Below, piece after piece: positions 40,263 to 52,125 of a stretch of DNA of 64,000 nucleotides (positions are counted from its first letter, which is position 1; every line of letters starts with the position of its first letter). The notes under the pieces are model-generated. The model did no database searches. It was not told where the DNA came from and was given only the letters and a program-made list of their open reading frames with translations. This DNA comes from Sternotherus odoratus (taxonomy: Eukaryota > Chordata > Testudines > Kinosternidae): assembly GCA_032164245.1 (NCBI GenBank), contig JAVMKO010000001.1:167763434-167827433 (forward strand). Reading direction: 5' to 3'. A program made the translations under genes and the position numbers.

Positions 40263-41980
40263 ACCAGGTTATTTCAACCTCCTTTAAGTATGTAAACCCA
40301 ATTTGTCCTGATCCTTAGCAACTGATTAGCCAGGGATTAGTATTCAAAGTGTGTTTTGAACAGCGCCTGTATTACTGCCCTATTGACATGATAATCTTAC
40401 TTGGCAGCATTCAAATAGTGATGATAAATAAGTGATGCAAGTCCTGGGAGAACTGTACAGGAAATGTGTCAGTTATGCTAACTTACTAAATGTGTCAGTT
40501 ATGTTAACTATTGGCTCATGAGACATTACAGAGTGAAAGCTCAGGCAAAACTTCGAATTAGAAGAAGCAAGTGAGAATTTTTTTCCTCAAGCTCTCTCAC
40601 CTACCGTTCCACTCATATTTCTTTCGGCTCTGTCTTACATTTTTCATTCCTCCCAGTGCTCTCCCATCTCTCCGCCTTGCTGCTTTCTCCCTCTTTCAGC
40701 TTTTCACTTCCTTTTTATCCATCCCTCTTTCAAATCTGTTCTTAAACTAGTGCTAGTCAAAAGGGGAGGGGGAGATTTTGAAATAATTTCCATGTCATTA
40801 GTATTTTAGAGAGACCCATTTTTAATTTCTTGTTAGTTTTTGTTCTAAAGGGTATTGCCATTCTTACTGATTTTTCATAAGAAGCTGGTGGGATCACTCA
40901 TATTTCATTCCTAAATTTGAAAAGTGATTTGTTAAAATTATGATTTTTTAAAAAAATCCCACCATGTGACTAATCTGACCCTTCAAAATAACAACAAAAA
41001 GAGGGGAAACCAGGGAAAGGTTTTTCTTGTTTTTCTCCTTTTTTCATTTTGCTTCCATGTAACCTTTCAATAGTCGTCTCACTCAGACTGGGATTTAAAA
41101 AGAAAAAACGAAAACACAGACTAGAAAAAGTCCCTATTTGAAATGTTTCTGTTTAAGATTGTAGAAGAGTGGATGTGCCGATGGCCTGACACAACCCCTC
41201 ATGGCTGGCCAAGACACTGAAGAACTTTCCTCTCTAGTACCATTTACCAGCAGCTGCTCAGACCTTTGGTGGGCCGTCTCGTCTCACACCTCAGCACTTC
41301 AGACAGGTCATGTTTTAGTTCCACCCTTTCCAGGGTAATGGAAAGTACAAAAAGAAAGAGGGGAAAAAAGTCTTTGGCCCCAACTTTTGGCCCCATCGTC
41401 CGTACAGTCTTCTCTCTGGGGCTTTCAATAATCACTATCCCCTCACGTCAGGGGGGCTTCACACCACCTTCCCAGTGGCTTGTAGGGAAACTTAGGTCCA
41501 TTTTCTACCTTGAGTTCCAGCCCAGGAAAGCTAGGACTAGCAGCCAAAGTCTGGCCCATCATATATCTTGCCGCTGCCCCCCCCCCCCCCCGGACTTCTT
41601 CCTACAACTAGCCTGTCTCCAGGCCTTTCCCCAAGCCCCTCCCAGGGCTTCCCTCCAGAGACCCACTTGCTGCTGGTGTGTCAGGGTCAGCCAGAGAAGC
41701 TTACTCCAGTCCCGGCCTTCCCCCAGGTTTTCACCTCACTCTACAGGAGCCGTCCCACTCCTTTCATGTCGCTCCACTTTCTATTACCAAAATTAAGAAA
41801 TAACCACATAGATCTCCCCCCTTGCCATACAGCCTTCTTCTGCACCAGACTTCCTCTCTCTATAGCACACCTCAGCTCCTTCCCCTCTTGGGCTTCATTT
41901 TTAATTAGGCGTGGTCCATCCTCCAAGTGCAGCCAAGGTGGGTTAATTGGCCTCTTAGGCCCATATTAACCCTTTCACTT
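40263..41980. other. No gene; C-rich patch near 41575-41590
   Basis: AGGAAATGTGTCAGTTATGC and CTAAATGTGTCAGTTATGTT (40458, 40485) form a short tandem duplication. The plus-strand frame 41266-41796 crosses a C homopolymer and lacks a domain, so it is not called as a gene. Confidence 0.4.
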
Positions 41981-42540
41981 AGGGTTGCCAACAGTCCCAT
42001 ACTACAAGGGACATCCCTTATTTAAACAGAAAATTGCCTGTTCCATACTAATTTAGTACGGGATGCCTTTTATGCTGTATTTCAATGGTGGGTACTCATG
42101 GGTACATCTTTCCACTCCCCTCCCAATCCATGCCTTGAGCATGGCCCCATCTTCTTTCCCTGCACGGCACTGGACGGCCAAGGCTGGGAGGGGAGTGGAA
42201 AGATGCCCCTCACCCTTGAATACTGGCCCCCCTCTTGGACAGGGTCTCCTGCTGACTCCATCCAGCCGATGAGTGCGGCCCCATCTGCTTTCTGCCCCAG
42301 AGGAAGGGGCTCTGTCTGGCAGAGGGGTCACTACTCCCAGGGTGTAGCCTCCTCACTCGCAGTCTCTGCCATCGTCCGTAGCAGCAAGAAATACCCCAGG
42401 CAAATGTAGATGAGTACCGCTTATTATAATTAATAATGATGATGATTATAACAACAATAATAATAATAATGGGAGGAGGAGTGGGGGGAGGGTGCCAAGA
42501 AAACAGTCTCTTACTTTGGAAATACGATGTTGGCAACCCT
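41981..42540. mobile_element. Terminal-inverted-repeat element AGGGTTGCCAAC
   Basis: AGGGTTGCCAACA at 41981 and TGTTGGCAACCCT ending 42540 are inverted termini. Inside, CATCTTTCCACTCCCCTCCC (42104) and its reverse complement GGGAGGGGAGTGGAAAGATG (42187) form a hairpin of about 100 bp. An ATT-rich microsatellite is at 42424-42470. The flanking 10-mers do not match well, so the superfamily is undecided. Confidence 0.65.
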
Positions 42541-43094
42541 GTATTCCCCACTTGTCTGAAGTAGACGCCATGTCACAAAGATGGAGAACAAAAAAAACCA
42601 AACAAAAAAGTCTCAAAAATATTGATGCGAAATAGGGATAACATTTCTTAAAATATTGATCATGGATGTTTTATAAATCTATACAGTTCATTTTATTTTC
42701 AATTAAAAATCATGGAAAAATATTTTGAGGACATTTTCACATAATGGAAATTTTCAAGAAATATTTCCAGATAGGGAAAAGTCCATCTTTTCCTGAAGAT
42801 TTTCACTGACAACTTTTTGACCAGCTCTACTTAAAACCACTTCCTCCATAAGCTTTCCTACATTGATACCCCTCACTGATGGTCTCTCACCACTTCACCT
42901 TAGCTGTTGTTAAGTCACCCCATCTTCTGACTTGTTTGTGTTACACTATAAGCTATAGACTAGAGTGTAGGGATTGCCTCTATTCCTAATGATAAGACTA
43001 ATAATAACAGTGTTTAGTGTTAGATACCATGGTAGTTTAAAGATAATGAGGTATTAAGAATGAAAAGAGCTCAGGAGATACCCTTTCCATTACA
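42541..43094. other. AT-rich degenerate repeat, no gene
   Basis: GAAATATTTCCAGATAGGGA and AACTTTTTGACCAGCTCTAC (42756-42831) belong to the loose AT-rich family. TTACACTATAAGCTATAGAC near 42941 may be a SINE-tail trace. Confidence 0.35.
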
Positions 43095-43200
43095 GTAGAA
43101 GGGCAAGGTGGGTGAGGTAATATCATTTACTGAACCTACTTCTGTTGATGAGAGAGACAAGCTTTTGAGATTACACACAGCTCTACTTCAGGTCGGTTTG
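43095..43200 (+). mobile_element. Penelope-like (second family) fragment
   Basis: GGGCAAGGTGGGTGAGGTAA, CTACTTCTGTTGATGAGAGA and CAAGCTTTTGAGATTACACA followed by CTCTACTTCAGGTC match the left arm of 53059-53622. One arm only. Confidence 0.55.
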
Positions 43201-43334
43201 TTTATATGTTAGTTTGTTATAGAAAGATGGTATTAAAATATCTTAAAGTCATGTTTCTTATGAGGCCATGTTCAATGCACATCAGCAGGGATGTGAAAAA
43301 GTTTAAAATCAGGGTTACGATAGCCATAATGAGC

Positions 43335-43500
43335 AATAGTATGACTCAGTTGGTAGCACCCTTGCCTCTGGGCCTGATGCCCATGAGTTCAAATTGTAGA
43401 AGGCTGTGAGTTGAAATCCTGTTCCGAAATTTGGGATTATACTTAATATTGACTATGCAGTTCAAGGATGACTGCCGCACTGTTAGCTATCCTGTTTAAC
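43335..43500 (+). repeat. tRNA-derived SINE fragment
   Basis: ATGACTCAGTTGGTAGCACC at 43341 resembles a polymerase III A box, and GAGTTCAAATTG at 43385 resembles a B box at the usual spacing. GACTGCCGCACTGTTAGC further on resembles a conserved SINE body. No cloverleaf can be drawn, so it is not a tRNA gene. Confidence 0.5.
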
Positions 43501-44024
43501 TCTCCCTATTTAAATAACTTCAGAAGGGAAGTTAAATAGAGGAAATGATTGCTCCTCTCTGGTGACTATAATCACCTTTGATTCCTGCTCATTTAAATCA
43601 GAGTGGCCCCAGTGAGTAGGAACCAAGCTCTCAGTTACATTTAATCATTTAAATAAAGTATCTCTAGCATTAACTAATGGCTAACTAATATGGGCAGTCC
43701 GGGGCCACTCATTAGGTCTTGGGGTATGAAACACCAGATCCTAGATGCCATATTGTTACAGCAAAATTGGGATTTATCATCAGCCTAGGTGGCTGTCCTA
43801 GAGACATGGCCTATAATTTTCTAAAAGTGTAGGAAATAAATCTGTTGTTCTAGTTACCATTCCACCCATTGCTGAAATAAATTCTAATGTCCACTGCTGT
43901 GTGTAAGATGTTGCTGAGAACATAATGCTTTGCCACATCGATATCTAATGCAGAAACAATAGAACTGCAACTAATTTTGTCAATACACACTAGAGTTTCT
44001 GCTCAAATCTGGGAAATAGGTATC
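43501..44024. other. No gene seen
   Basis: AT-rich sequence between SINE and CR1, nothing recognisable. Confidence 0.4.
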
Positions 44025-44570
44025 AGAGGATCATAGAAATGTAAGACTGGAGGAGATCTCAAGAGGCCATCTAGTCTAGCTCTCTGCACAGAGACAGGAC
44101 CAGGTATACCTAAACCATCCATTACAGGTGTTTGTCCAACCTATTCTTTAAAACCTCCAATGAGGGGGATTCCACAACCTCCCTTAGTAGTCTATTCCAG
44201 AATTTAACAATCCCTTATAGTTAGAAAGTTTTACCTAACATCCAACCTACATCTCTCTTGCTGCCAATTAAGCCTATTCTTGTCCTACCTTCAGTGGACA
44301 TGGAGAGAAATTGATCAACATACTTTTTATGCCAGTCCTCAACATATTTGAAGACTATCGGTCTTCTTTTCTCAAGACTAAACATGTCCAGATTTTTTAA
44401 CCTTTCCTTATAGGCCAGGTTTCTAAAGCTTTTATCATTCTTGTTGCTCTCCTGTGGACTAATTCCAGTTTGTCCATGTCTTTCCTAAAGTGTGGTGCTC
44501 AGAAGCAGACACAGTGTGCCAGCTGAGGTCTCAATGCCGCTGAGTAAAACAGGACAAAAAATTCCACATT
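44025..44570 (-). mobile_element. CR1 LINE 3' portion
   Basis: AGAGGCCATCTAGTCTAGCT near the left edge is the reversed CR1 tail. It is followed by the usual untranslated block (ATTCCACAACCTCCCTTAGT, GTGTGCCAGCTGAGGTCTCA). It is about 540 bp, 5' truncated, and from an older, more diverged subfamily than 15413-17050. Confidence 0.88.
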
Positions 44571-44791
44571 TTCTAAATCCCAAAAAACTTAGGAATTATA
44601 TTTTTTATAATACAATTTTATATTCTGGAGCACACAGCAAGATCTGTGAGATGACACAAAATCCTTAGAAGTGATCTGATTTTCCACATCTGTGGATTTC
44701 TCTTGTCCCAGCACATTTCTTTGTAAAGCTTTATTGAAGTACACAGAAAATAAAAAAAAGCTACATGAAAGCAAATTTAAACCATGGCTGT
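44571..44791. other. No gene seen
   Basis: Short AT-rich spacer. Confidence 0.4.
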
Positions 44792-45278
44792 GAATCTGGG
44801 TAGGGTTACCATGTTTAGGTGGAGTTGGGGCAGGAGGGAGAGGGCGGAGGGGCACTAGGGAAGGGTATGTTTGGGGAGTGCTAGCAGGGGTACACACTGG
44901 AGGTGGGAGGCAATGTCACCCCCTATCACGGTGGCAGGGCTGCCGTCACAAGCCCAGGATGCAACAACAGACGTCAGTCGGCACCTTCTTCTGGGACCCT
45001 CTCCCCAAGGGTGGGAGCTGGGGCCTGGGTGGGCGGGATCCAGCAGCTGTGGCTTGCAAGGGACTGTACCAATCAGCTGCAGAATGCAGGAACCAATCAG
45101 GAAGTGGACTGACCAATTGGGGCTATTTCTGAACTGCAGTTTGTCTGCTCTGCAAAAACTCCAGACATTTCCTGTTACGTATTTGAAAAATCCTACCTGA
45201 CTGAGAAAGGTGGTTCAAAAAAAAAAAAAAAAAAAAGAGGCTGGAAAACCCAGACGTACGGTAACCCTAAACGTGGGT
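44792..45278. mobile_element. Terminal-inverted-repeat element AGGGTTACC
   Basis: AGGGTTACCATG at 44802 and GTACGGTAACCCT ending 45268 are inverted ends. The flanks GAATCTGGGT and AAACGTGGGT match at 7 of 10. An A20 tract at 45218-45237 and GC-rich interior carry no transposase. Related by its termini to 52547-52668. A 9-10-bp duplication would fit Mutator-like elements, but TA immediately outside a shifted boundary fits as well. Confidence 0.65.
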
Positions 45279-46399
45279 ACAACACAGTTGTCTTCCTAAA
45301 TCTGGTTACAAATAAAGTTTCCATTTGTAGTATGGCGTGGATTCTAAATATGTTTTTTAAGTGGGCTAAACATCTTAGTCTGTGCAGGGTGGTTCTTCAC
45401 TGTAACATACACAAACCGTAACTGAGATCCCCATGCCAAGCCAAACTCTTTGCCTACAACTTTAGCACAATTCAGGGACATGATTAAGATCTCCTCTATT
45501 TTGCAAAATGGAAGCGTATTCCATGTAAGGTGGCTTCCTTTTTTTAACACCACCTGCGGATTTGATTATACTTGTAAATAAGCCATAAGACAACCATAAT
45601 TCAACAATGGTCTGTTAGCTAGTGGTACAGGTTCCTTTTACTGTTACTGTATTTTATTGTTTACTGTATTACTGAAATACATCCAGCATTTCCTGTTCAG
45701 CAAGTCATTTTTTCCATGACATCTGATCTTTCTTTTTTACTGCACTGTCAATACAGCCATACCATCCAATCTTGACATTCAACCTACAGCCACCTACATA
45801 TTTGCTCTAACAGAAAACAAACTAAATGCCTTCATATCACAAAAGCCATTCCGTAATTTCAGGTGGTTAATGATTAAAAAGATAAACTTGCACTATTTTG
45901 AGAAATCAAGAGAGAAGTCAACATATTCACAAGCCTAGTTTAATATTATGAGCTGCTAGGATCAAAAAGGGAATGAGGTGGAGAAAAGGTTTCTGCCATT
46001 GTAATATTTATGTGGCTAACAAAAAAACCTATTTTCCCTCCAGTGCACATTTCTAACACTTATTAACCCTATTAACATTCATGAGCAATACATCTGCACA
46101 TCCAGGGGAGAGGGCTGCTAATATGAGGAAGCAGCATCACCAAATAAAGAGGTTAAAAGGGGAAAATGTTAATTTATAAGCCCCAAGTTGGATTTCTGCA
46201 TACAGGTATTAATTCAGCCAGGTAGTTAAGCACTTACCAAATGTAAATATATGAATAGTCTCATTGACATATACGGGGCTACTCATATTGTCTTGTGTGA
46301 ATACTTTCCTGAATTTGATCCTCAATTTATTGTTAGCTAGATCTTGATGCATTTAGTAAAATCAGAGAAGTGAGAAATTAAAAAAAAACAAAAAAAAAA
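45279..46399. other. No gene seen
   Basis: AT-rich unique-looking sequence. Confidence 0.4.
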
Positions 46400-46600
46400 C
46401 ACCCTCCTTTAGGTCACCTAATCCAGCCCCCTGCCAACATATGTCTGTTCCCCACAAAACATTTTTGAGAATATGGGCCATTCTATTTTTACATGTTTCA
46501 AAAGAATAGAGTTTCCACCAGTTCCTTGGGGACATTATTCCATGGCCTAATAGATCTCACTGTCATGAAGTTCTGATGTCCATCTTTACTGTCATATTGA
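46400..46600 (-). repeat. Old CR1-type fragment
   Basis: AGGTCACCTAATCCAGCCCC CTGCCAAC and ATTCCATGGCCTAATAGATC follow the reversed 3' part of CR1. Strongly diverged. Confidence 0.6.
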
Positions 46601-46804
46601 GGGATACAGTGTAGCACAAATTTGCAGCAGTGCTAGGATTTGCTTGCTATCTAAAACCTTTATAGTGTATTGCAAGTACGGTGTGCACTGTGCAGTCTCA
46701 CTCCTCTGGTTTGTAGCAACCAGCATGGAACGTGGTGCGAGGTGTACAGGTTGCAGGGAGGGAGAGTTCGGAGGAAGCAGTCTTGCACTTACATGGCTAG
46801 AATG

Positions 46805-47227
46805 TTAAAAGGGTGGCTAGGTGTCCAGTTTTTGACCAGAAAGTTCTGTCAGAAAGGGACCTGAAGTTGTCCAGTCAAAGCTGCTGACTCCCAAAGTCCA
46901 GTTATTGCAGCTGGGAGAGGCGGGGACGCGCTGAGTCATCACCTGTGCCAGCCCCAGTTCTGCAGGTGAGTCACTTCCATCCCACGCAGGGAGGCATGGG
47001 GGAGAGGGGAAAACCAGTGAGCAATGGAGGGAAGGGGGAAAGAAGTTTACAGGGGGCAGGGCCTCAGGGACAAGGTGCAGGGCAGGAGTGGGGTCTTGGA
47101 AAACAGCAGACAGAGCAGGGGTGAGGTCTGGGGGGAAGAGGAAGGGCAGGGGCAGGGTCTCAGGAGGAAGGGAAGGTTCTGGGACTCCTGCTGGAGGGTC
47201 CGGTTTTTTAAATTACAAAGTTGGCAG
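46805..47227. repeat. GC-rich interspersed repeat, unclassified
   Basis: It runs from AGGTGTCCAGTTTTTGACC to GGTCCGGTTTTTTAAATTAC and includes purine-rich GGGGCAGGGCCTCAGGGAC. It recalls a non-autonomous turtle element, but ends are not provable here. Confidence 0.35.
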
Positions 47228-47649
47228 TAGCTATGTAAATAGTTCTCTTAATGAGGGAGTAGATTTAGAAGCATGGAATCCTTTCATGGTACCACCCAGC
47301 ATGTAGCTTGTGATATACGGTTCAGATGTGTTTGTGCAATTTTGGGGATGGATTCTGTGCTGTGCCTCCAGGGATATGCAGCACAGGAGGTGCATTTCAA
47401 AGAGGAGTGGTGGCAAAAGTGAATTTATGCTCCCTTTGTGCCTCCAGGATTCTGGGCAGGAAGTGCTCCTGCTGCTGCCCCCTCCTATCCATGGCCTTGC
47501 CTCTAACATATACCAGGGACTATATGGAGACGAGCTGGTGATATGTAGAGATGGATGTGTCAGCCCTATGCTACCCATTCATTGGACATTTTCTATGGGG
47601 AAATTGGCTAGCTCAGGGGATTTGGGAATGGGATATAGAGTCACTCATC
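47228..47649. other. No gene seen
   Basis: Frames on both strands (for example 47310-47708) share the same bases and lack domains. Confidence 0.4.
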
Positions 47650-47939
47650 TTAGGCTATGGCTACATGACAGCTTAAGGCAACATAAGTTACGGCACTCAG
47701 AGGTGTGAATTCACCCTCCCCCCTTCTCCCCGAGCAATATAACTTATGCCGACTTAAGCACCAGTGTGAACAGCGCTCCTGCCAACATAGCTACCGCCGC
47801 TCACGGGGGCTGGAGTCATTAAGATGACGGAAGAGCTCTCGCTCATCTGCTTAGGGTGGCTACACAGAACGCTTACAACAGTGCAGCTCCATTGGTGCAG
47901 CTGTGCCACTGTAAACTCTCCAGTGTAGCCATAGCCTTA
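47650..47939. mobile_element. PIF/Harbinger-type MITE with TTA duplication
   Basis: GGCTATGGCTACAT at 47653 and GTGTAGCCATAGCC ending 47936 are terminal inverted repeats. TTA flanks both sides (47650-47652, 47937-47939), the 3-bp target duplication of PIF/Harbinger. The 284-bp element has no coding capacity. Confidence 0.85.
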
Positions 47940-47984
47940 AAGTCAGTAGGTCGCAGTCTGGGCAATTAGTGGTGAACTTTAGTG

Positions 47985-48300
47985 CTGGTTGAAATATTTT
48001 TTCCCTGAAATTTTTTTGAAAACAAAAGAAAATATTTTCACCTAAATCCCACCCTTTTAAAAAAAAAGAAAGAAATTGAACAGTTTTGCCCAAAACTGAA
48101 AAAAAAAAATCAGCTGAAAATTTCAGTGTTTCTATTTCCAAATCAAAATATTTTAGTTTTTGGCCAAAATGTTTTCTTTTTCAGGCACTGTTTTTTTTTT
48201 CAATTAAAAAAAATCAATGTTTTCTATGGAAAGCAAACACTTTTTGTCAAAAAACAATTTTCTGTTGAAAGACAATTTTTGTGGGAAATTTTCAACCTGG
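47985..48300. repeat. AT-rich self-complementary repeat
   Basis: Alternating GAAAATATTTT, CAAAATATTTTAG and AAAACAATTTTCTGTTGAAA blocks contain many A-run/T-run inversions. It belongs to the loose AT-rich family noted at 29650. Confidence 0.4.
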
Positions 48301-48605
48301 TGTCCATGAAGAGTTGTTATGTGATTGGCCAGCAATCACAGTAACCTGGGCTGCTTCATCAGCATTCTCAGCAGAAGCAAGTGACTGAATGGACATGAAA
48401 ATTAACCTCTCAGTGCCAGAGACGGTAATTATGAGTTGAGGTCCTGTGGAGAGTAGATCGCACCACTGCTGCTCATGCTATGCTGTGGACAGGCTTTAGG
48501 CCCAGCTCCTCAAAGTAATTTAGGCTCCTAAAGTCCATTGAAATCAATGGGAGTCAGATGCCTAAATACCTCTGAAGATCTGGACCTTAGTGTCCAGGGC
48601 AGTCA
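48301..48605. other. No gene; repeat trace at 48490-48600
   Basis: GTAATTTAGGCTCCTAAAGT and CAATGGGAGTCAGATGCC form a familiar short sauropsid repeat that cannot be delimited. Confidence 0.4.
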
Positions 48606-48915
48606 GTCTAATGCAGGAGTCAGCAACCTTTCAGAATTGGTGTGCCGAGTCTTCATTTATTCAATCTCATTTAAGGTTTCACGTGCCAGTAATACATTTT
48701 AACGTTTTTAGAAGGTCTCTTTCTATAAGTCTTTAATATAGAACTAAACTATTGTGTTTTGTAAAGTAAATAAGGGTTAAAAATGTTTTAAGAAGCTCCA
48801 TTTAAAATTAAATTAAAATTCAGAGACCCCCAGACCAGTGACCAGGACCCGGGCAGTAGCTCGCGTGCCGCCTTTGTCACTCAAGTGCCATAGGTTGCCT
48901 ACCCCTGCTCTAATG
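48606..48915. mobile_element. hAT element (294 bp)
   Basis: It starts CAGGAGTCAGCAACCTTTC at 48614 and ends GGTTGCCTACCCCTG at 48907. The flanks GTCTAATG and CTCTAATG match at 7 of 8. Same family as 30665-30975. Confidence 0.87.
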
Positions 48916-49984
48916 CTTCCACAAACACTAAATTCACTCAAACGTGTTTTGAAAAGATCTCTCAGCCATGGCATCTTTCTTCATACAACACACACAGCGC
49001 AGCAGCTACTAGTGAGCGGAGACAGTGGAGAAATGCAGCAATGAAAACAATGTTTTTGCCAAGAAGCCTCAGGACCATGAGCAGAGAGCTGAGCTGAGTT
49101 GCCAGGGTGCAGTCACTGGTGATGGAGTCATGCTGTATCAAGATCTGTGTTACAAGGACATCCAAGCTGTGAGAAAGACTAAACCAGTGCAAATAAAAGA
49201 AGGGCAGTACAAAAGGAGGTAGATAAGAAAGCAGTTATAAAAATTGAATAGATCCTGTCTGACAAAGATGAAAAGAGCAGTAGGTTGAAGCAAAGCTGGA
49301 AGGTTGAGCAGCAAGGTCGAAGGGGCATTGGGTGGAAGGCAACAAGCTAGTTTGTCAAAAACTTCAATAGTGCTGCTATTTGGGCCCCATGAGTAATACA
49401 ATTAGGTGACCTCCCAAAGAGCTGAATAATTGACCTTGTTACCATAGTGCCACAATAGTTTTTTTCCAGTTTGTCCTCTTGTCATTCCACCTTCCCTCCT
49501 GTTTGCTTCCTACCTACACCCCCAAAATTCAAAGTCTGTACTCAGAATGCCTACCCTTGCCTTATTTTTCCTGTATGCTGCTTCTTCCCTGTTGACTTCA
49601 CATCTCCTCACTAACATTTGACTTTGTATGTAAATGGTCATCCATTGTGTTAACTTACAATGCTTCATTTGCATCTTGACTGAGAGATGCACAATTCTTA
49701 CCTCCTGCATGGAGGTAAACCTGTTTTCCACCTTTGCTGGTGACTAATAAATTGATGCGGACTTTAAAACATGTTTTCAGTGTATATATGTATAACTCCT
49801 TCCGTAGAATCTGGGCATACAGTTCACAATGATTTTAAGGACCAGAGTGATCCCAACTTTCATTGGAGACCTCATATGCCATTCTTTGGTGAGCCCAAAT
49901 GTACACACCAGAATCAAGATATTCCGGTAACCCCTTTGCCAGTTGGCATTAAGGGGTTCTTGGGTCACACCATTATGACTTTAC
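48916..49984. other. No gene seen
   Basis: Unique-looking sequence with no recognised element. Confidence 0.4.
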
Positions 49985-50085
49985 AGTCTGACATCTGCAT
50001 AGCACAGGCCACAGAATCTTCCCCAGTAATTCCTGCATCAAGCCCACAACTTCTCTTTGAGCTAGAGTGCATCTTACTCTGACCA
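49985..50085 (-). repeat. CR1 fragment
   Basis: ATAGCACAGGCCACAGAATC, CAGTAATTCCTGCATCAAGC and TTTGAGCTAGAGTGCATCTT match the same CR1 variant as 59553-59705. Confidence 0.65.
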
Positions 50086-50209
50086 TTAACAGTGTGCACC
50101 TTATTTCTAGTCTGAATTTGTCTAGCTTCAGCCAGATGTGTGTAATCATCTTTTACTATAGTTTGTGTCATCTCAGCTGTTGACCTTTCCCAGTCAGGGT
50201 TTGAAGGAA

Positions 50210-50335
50210 TGACTCAGTCAGTACAGGCTGTGTGAACTGGGGGTTGGTCCTGCTTTGAGCAGGGGGTTGGACTAGGTGACCTCCTGGGGTCCCTGTCAAC
50301 CCTGATAGTCTATGATTCTATGATGATTCTAACTG
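50210..50335 (+). repeat. CR1 3' end
   Basis: TTTGAGCAGGGGGTTGGACT, AGGTGACCTCCTGGGG and CTGATAGTCTATGATTCTAT are the CR1 3' terminus in sense orientation. Confidence 0.88.
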
Positions 50336-50434
50336 GAAATAATTTATTTTCGTTGCTTGCATCACACCTTGCGGTTTGCCTGCTACATGGTCAGCTAGGA
50401 AGGCCACCATGCCAGCCCTGCTCACTAGATTAAT

Positions 50435-50530
50435 AAATTCTAAGGCCAGAAGGCACCATTGTGATCTTCTAGTCTGATCTCCTGTCTAGCACAGGCCATG
50501 GGACTTCCCTGAATCAGTTCCTGGTTGAAC
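50435..50530 (-). repeat. CR1 fragment
   Basis: GGCCAGAAGGCACCATTGTG, ATCTTCTAGTCTGATCTCCT and AGCACAGGCCATGGGACTTC are reversed CR1 3' sequence. Confidence 0.75.
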
Positions 50531-51156
50531 TAGAGCATCTCTTTTAAAAAAAACAACAACAAAACATCAAATCTTGATTCAAACATTTCCAGCGATTGGG
50601 GAGGGTTGCTATGTGGCCTGCTTTTTCAGTAGCTCGGATGAAGGGTCAGGGGTTACAAGAAGCTGAAGATAAGCTGTAGCCAAGGGACTTTTTAAAACAT
50701 TCTGTAATACTTATGCATTTAAAAAAGTGAAAAATATATTGTCCCTAGTGGGGTTTTTTTAGCTTAATTGTTTTGAAACCAAACCACATTACTACAGCCA
50801 TGGACTATAGGGGAGTTTGTACTGACAACTGATTTAGAACCCAATCCTGCTCAAATTCCCATTGACTTTAATAAGAGGAGGACTGAGCCCATTGGTCGTA
50901 AGGCAGGCTTAAAAAGTGCTGAACATTCAAAGAACCATCCCTGGATTCTCACGTATTTCTTTAATCACCTTTAAGTCCCTCTCACCTCCCCCCCCCCACC
51001 CCCTCTAATGCACAGGGTCCCCTCCAGAGACAGCCCATTTACAAGATCTGACCACGATGTTCCTTGAAAACAGGCAACACAAATGGCAAACACCCATTAT
51101 TGTTTAGTTTGCAGTCACACCTACATTGTGCTTGCCACTTTCTGAACACAGACAAG
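50531..51156. other. No gene; C tract near 50987-51002
   Basis: Contains a weak copy of the CCCATTGACTTTAATAAGAG-type repeat at about 50838-50890 and a C-rich tract. No coding signal. Confidence 0.4.
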
Positions 51157-51430
51157 GGTTATGTCTTCACTACCCGCCGAATCGGCGGGTAGCCATCGAT
51201 CTTCTGGTGATCGATTTCTCGCGTCTGATGAGGACGCGAGAAATCGATCGCTCGCGGCTCCCCCGTCGACTGTGGAACTCCAGCTTGCCGGGAGACGTAA
51301 GCTGGAGTCGACGGGGGAGCGCGCCGCCAACCGCCGCCGCCGCCATGAGGACGGACGGTAAGTCGGCTGCAGATACGCAAACTTCAGCTACGTGATTCAC
51401 GTAGCTGAAGTTGCGTATCTGCAGTCGATT
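51157..51430. mobile_element. MITE made of consecutive hairpins
   Basis: After GGGTTATGTCTTCACTACC come four hairpins. CTACCCGCCGA/TCGGCGGGTAG is at 51170-51192. GATCGATTTCTCGCGTC/GACGCGAGAAATCGATC is at about 51209-51249. CTCCCCCGTCGAC/GTCGACGGGGGAG is at about 51257-51320. A near-perfect 29-bp pair starting CTGCAGATACGCAAACTTCA lies at 51367-51424. I know this GTCGAC-rich MITE from turtles. The right terminus is missing or altered. Frames here on both strands are artefacts of the symmetry. Confidence 0.7.
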
Positions 51431-52064
51431 CTCCCCCCCCACCCGCACCCCCACCCCCGGTAGTGGAGAACAGCCCAAGGACACAGTTCCTGCCCCAAGG
51501 AACAAAAAGGAGAGAGACAGGTGAGGAGGTGAGGGACAGGGCCGTGGTGTGGTTTTGTGCAATACCTGAACTGCATGCATAGTTGACATGCACGAGCTTG
51601 TTTCCTGGAGTGTGATGAATAACCTGACCGCAGCGCGCTGCCACCCATCAAAGAACACAGCAGGCTATTGGAGACTCAGAACACTAGACCCTTCATGGAA
51701 ATACCAGCTAGTTTTTAAGTGCGTGGCTTTCCCCGGTGTTGTTTTTGTCGTTTTCTTTTGGCTGAAAGGCTTCAGCAGCAGCTTGAGGACACCAGTTGAA
51801 GTGGATTTGGGTAACTTCCAGGGAGCTCTCTCTCCCTTGGCACATGCACTAGCACAGGTCCACCCCCTCGCTGTCTGGGAGTGGATGGGGCTTGCCATTA
51901 CCACTCCCCACTCTGGGCCTTGCCTGGAACACTCCCCACTTGGACAAACACGCAGCTACACCCAGGACTGCAGACATCAGGCTGACAGTCACCTATGGTT
52001 GATTAGTGGCCATGGACAGGGCTGAGTAATGCGGGCATTATACACGTAGGTATACATAAGGATT
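51431..52064. other. No gene seen
   Basis: C-rich tract at 51433-51462, then ordinary sequence. The minus-strand frame 51170-51658 and the plus-strand frame 51588-52025 have no domain. Confidence 0.4.
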
Positions 52065-52125
52065 CAGGGTGAGAGCCTCCGCTGGTGTAAATTAACACAG
52101 CCCCATTGAGAGCAATGGTCCATTT
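52065..52125. repeat. Small palindromic interspersed repeat, copy 3
   Basis: CTGGTGTAAATTAACACAGC plus CCCATTGAGAGCAATGG repeats the pattern of 4195-4295. Confidence 0.4.

Noticed and set aside
41266..41796. 176-codon plus-strand frame
   Set aside because: It crosses a C homopolymer, overlaps another plus-strand frame of 133 codons and has no domain or splice context.
43335..43420. Possible tRNA gene from A-box and B-box matches
   Set aside because: No acceptor or anticodon stem can be drawn and similarity continues into a SINE body.
51170..51658. 162-codon minus-strand frame across the hairpin MITE
   Set aside because: It is read through inverted repeats and a C-rich tract, and the plus strand is equally open.
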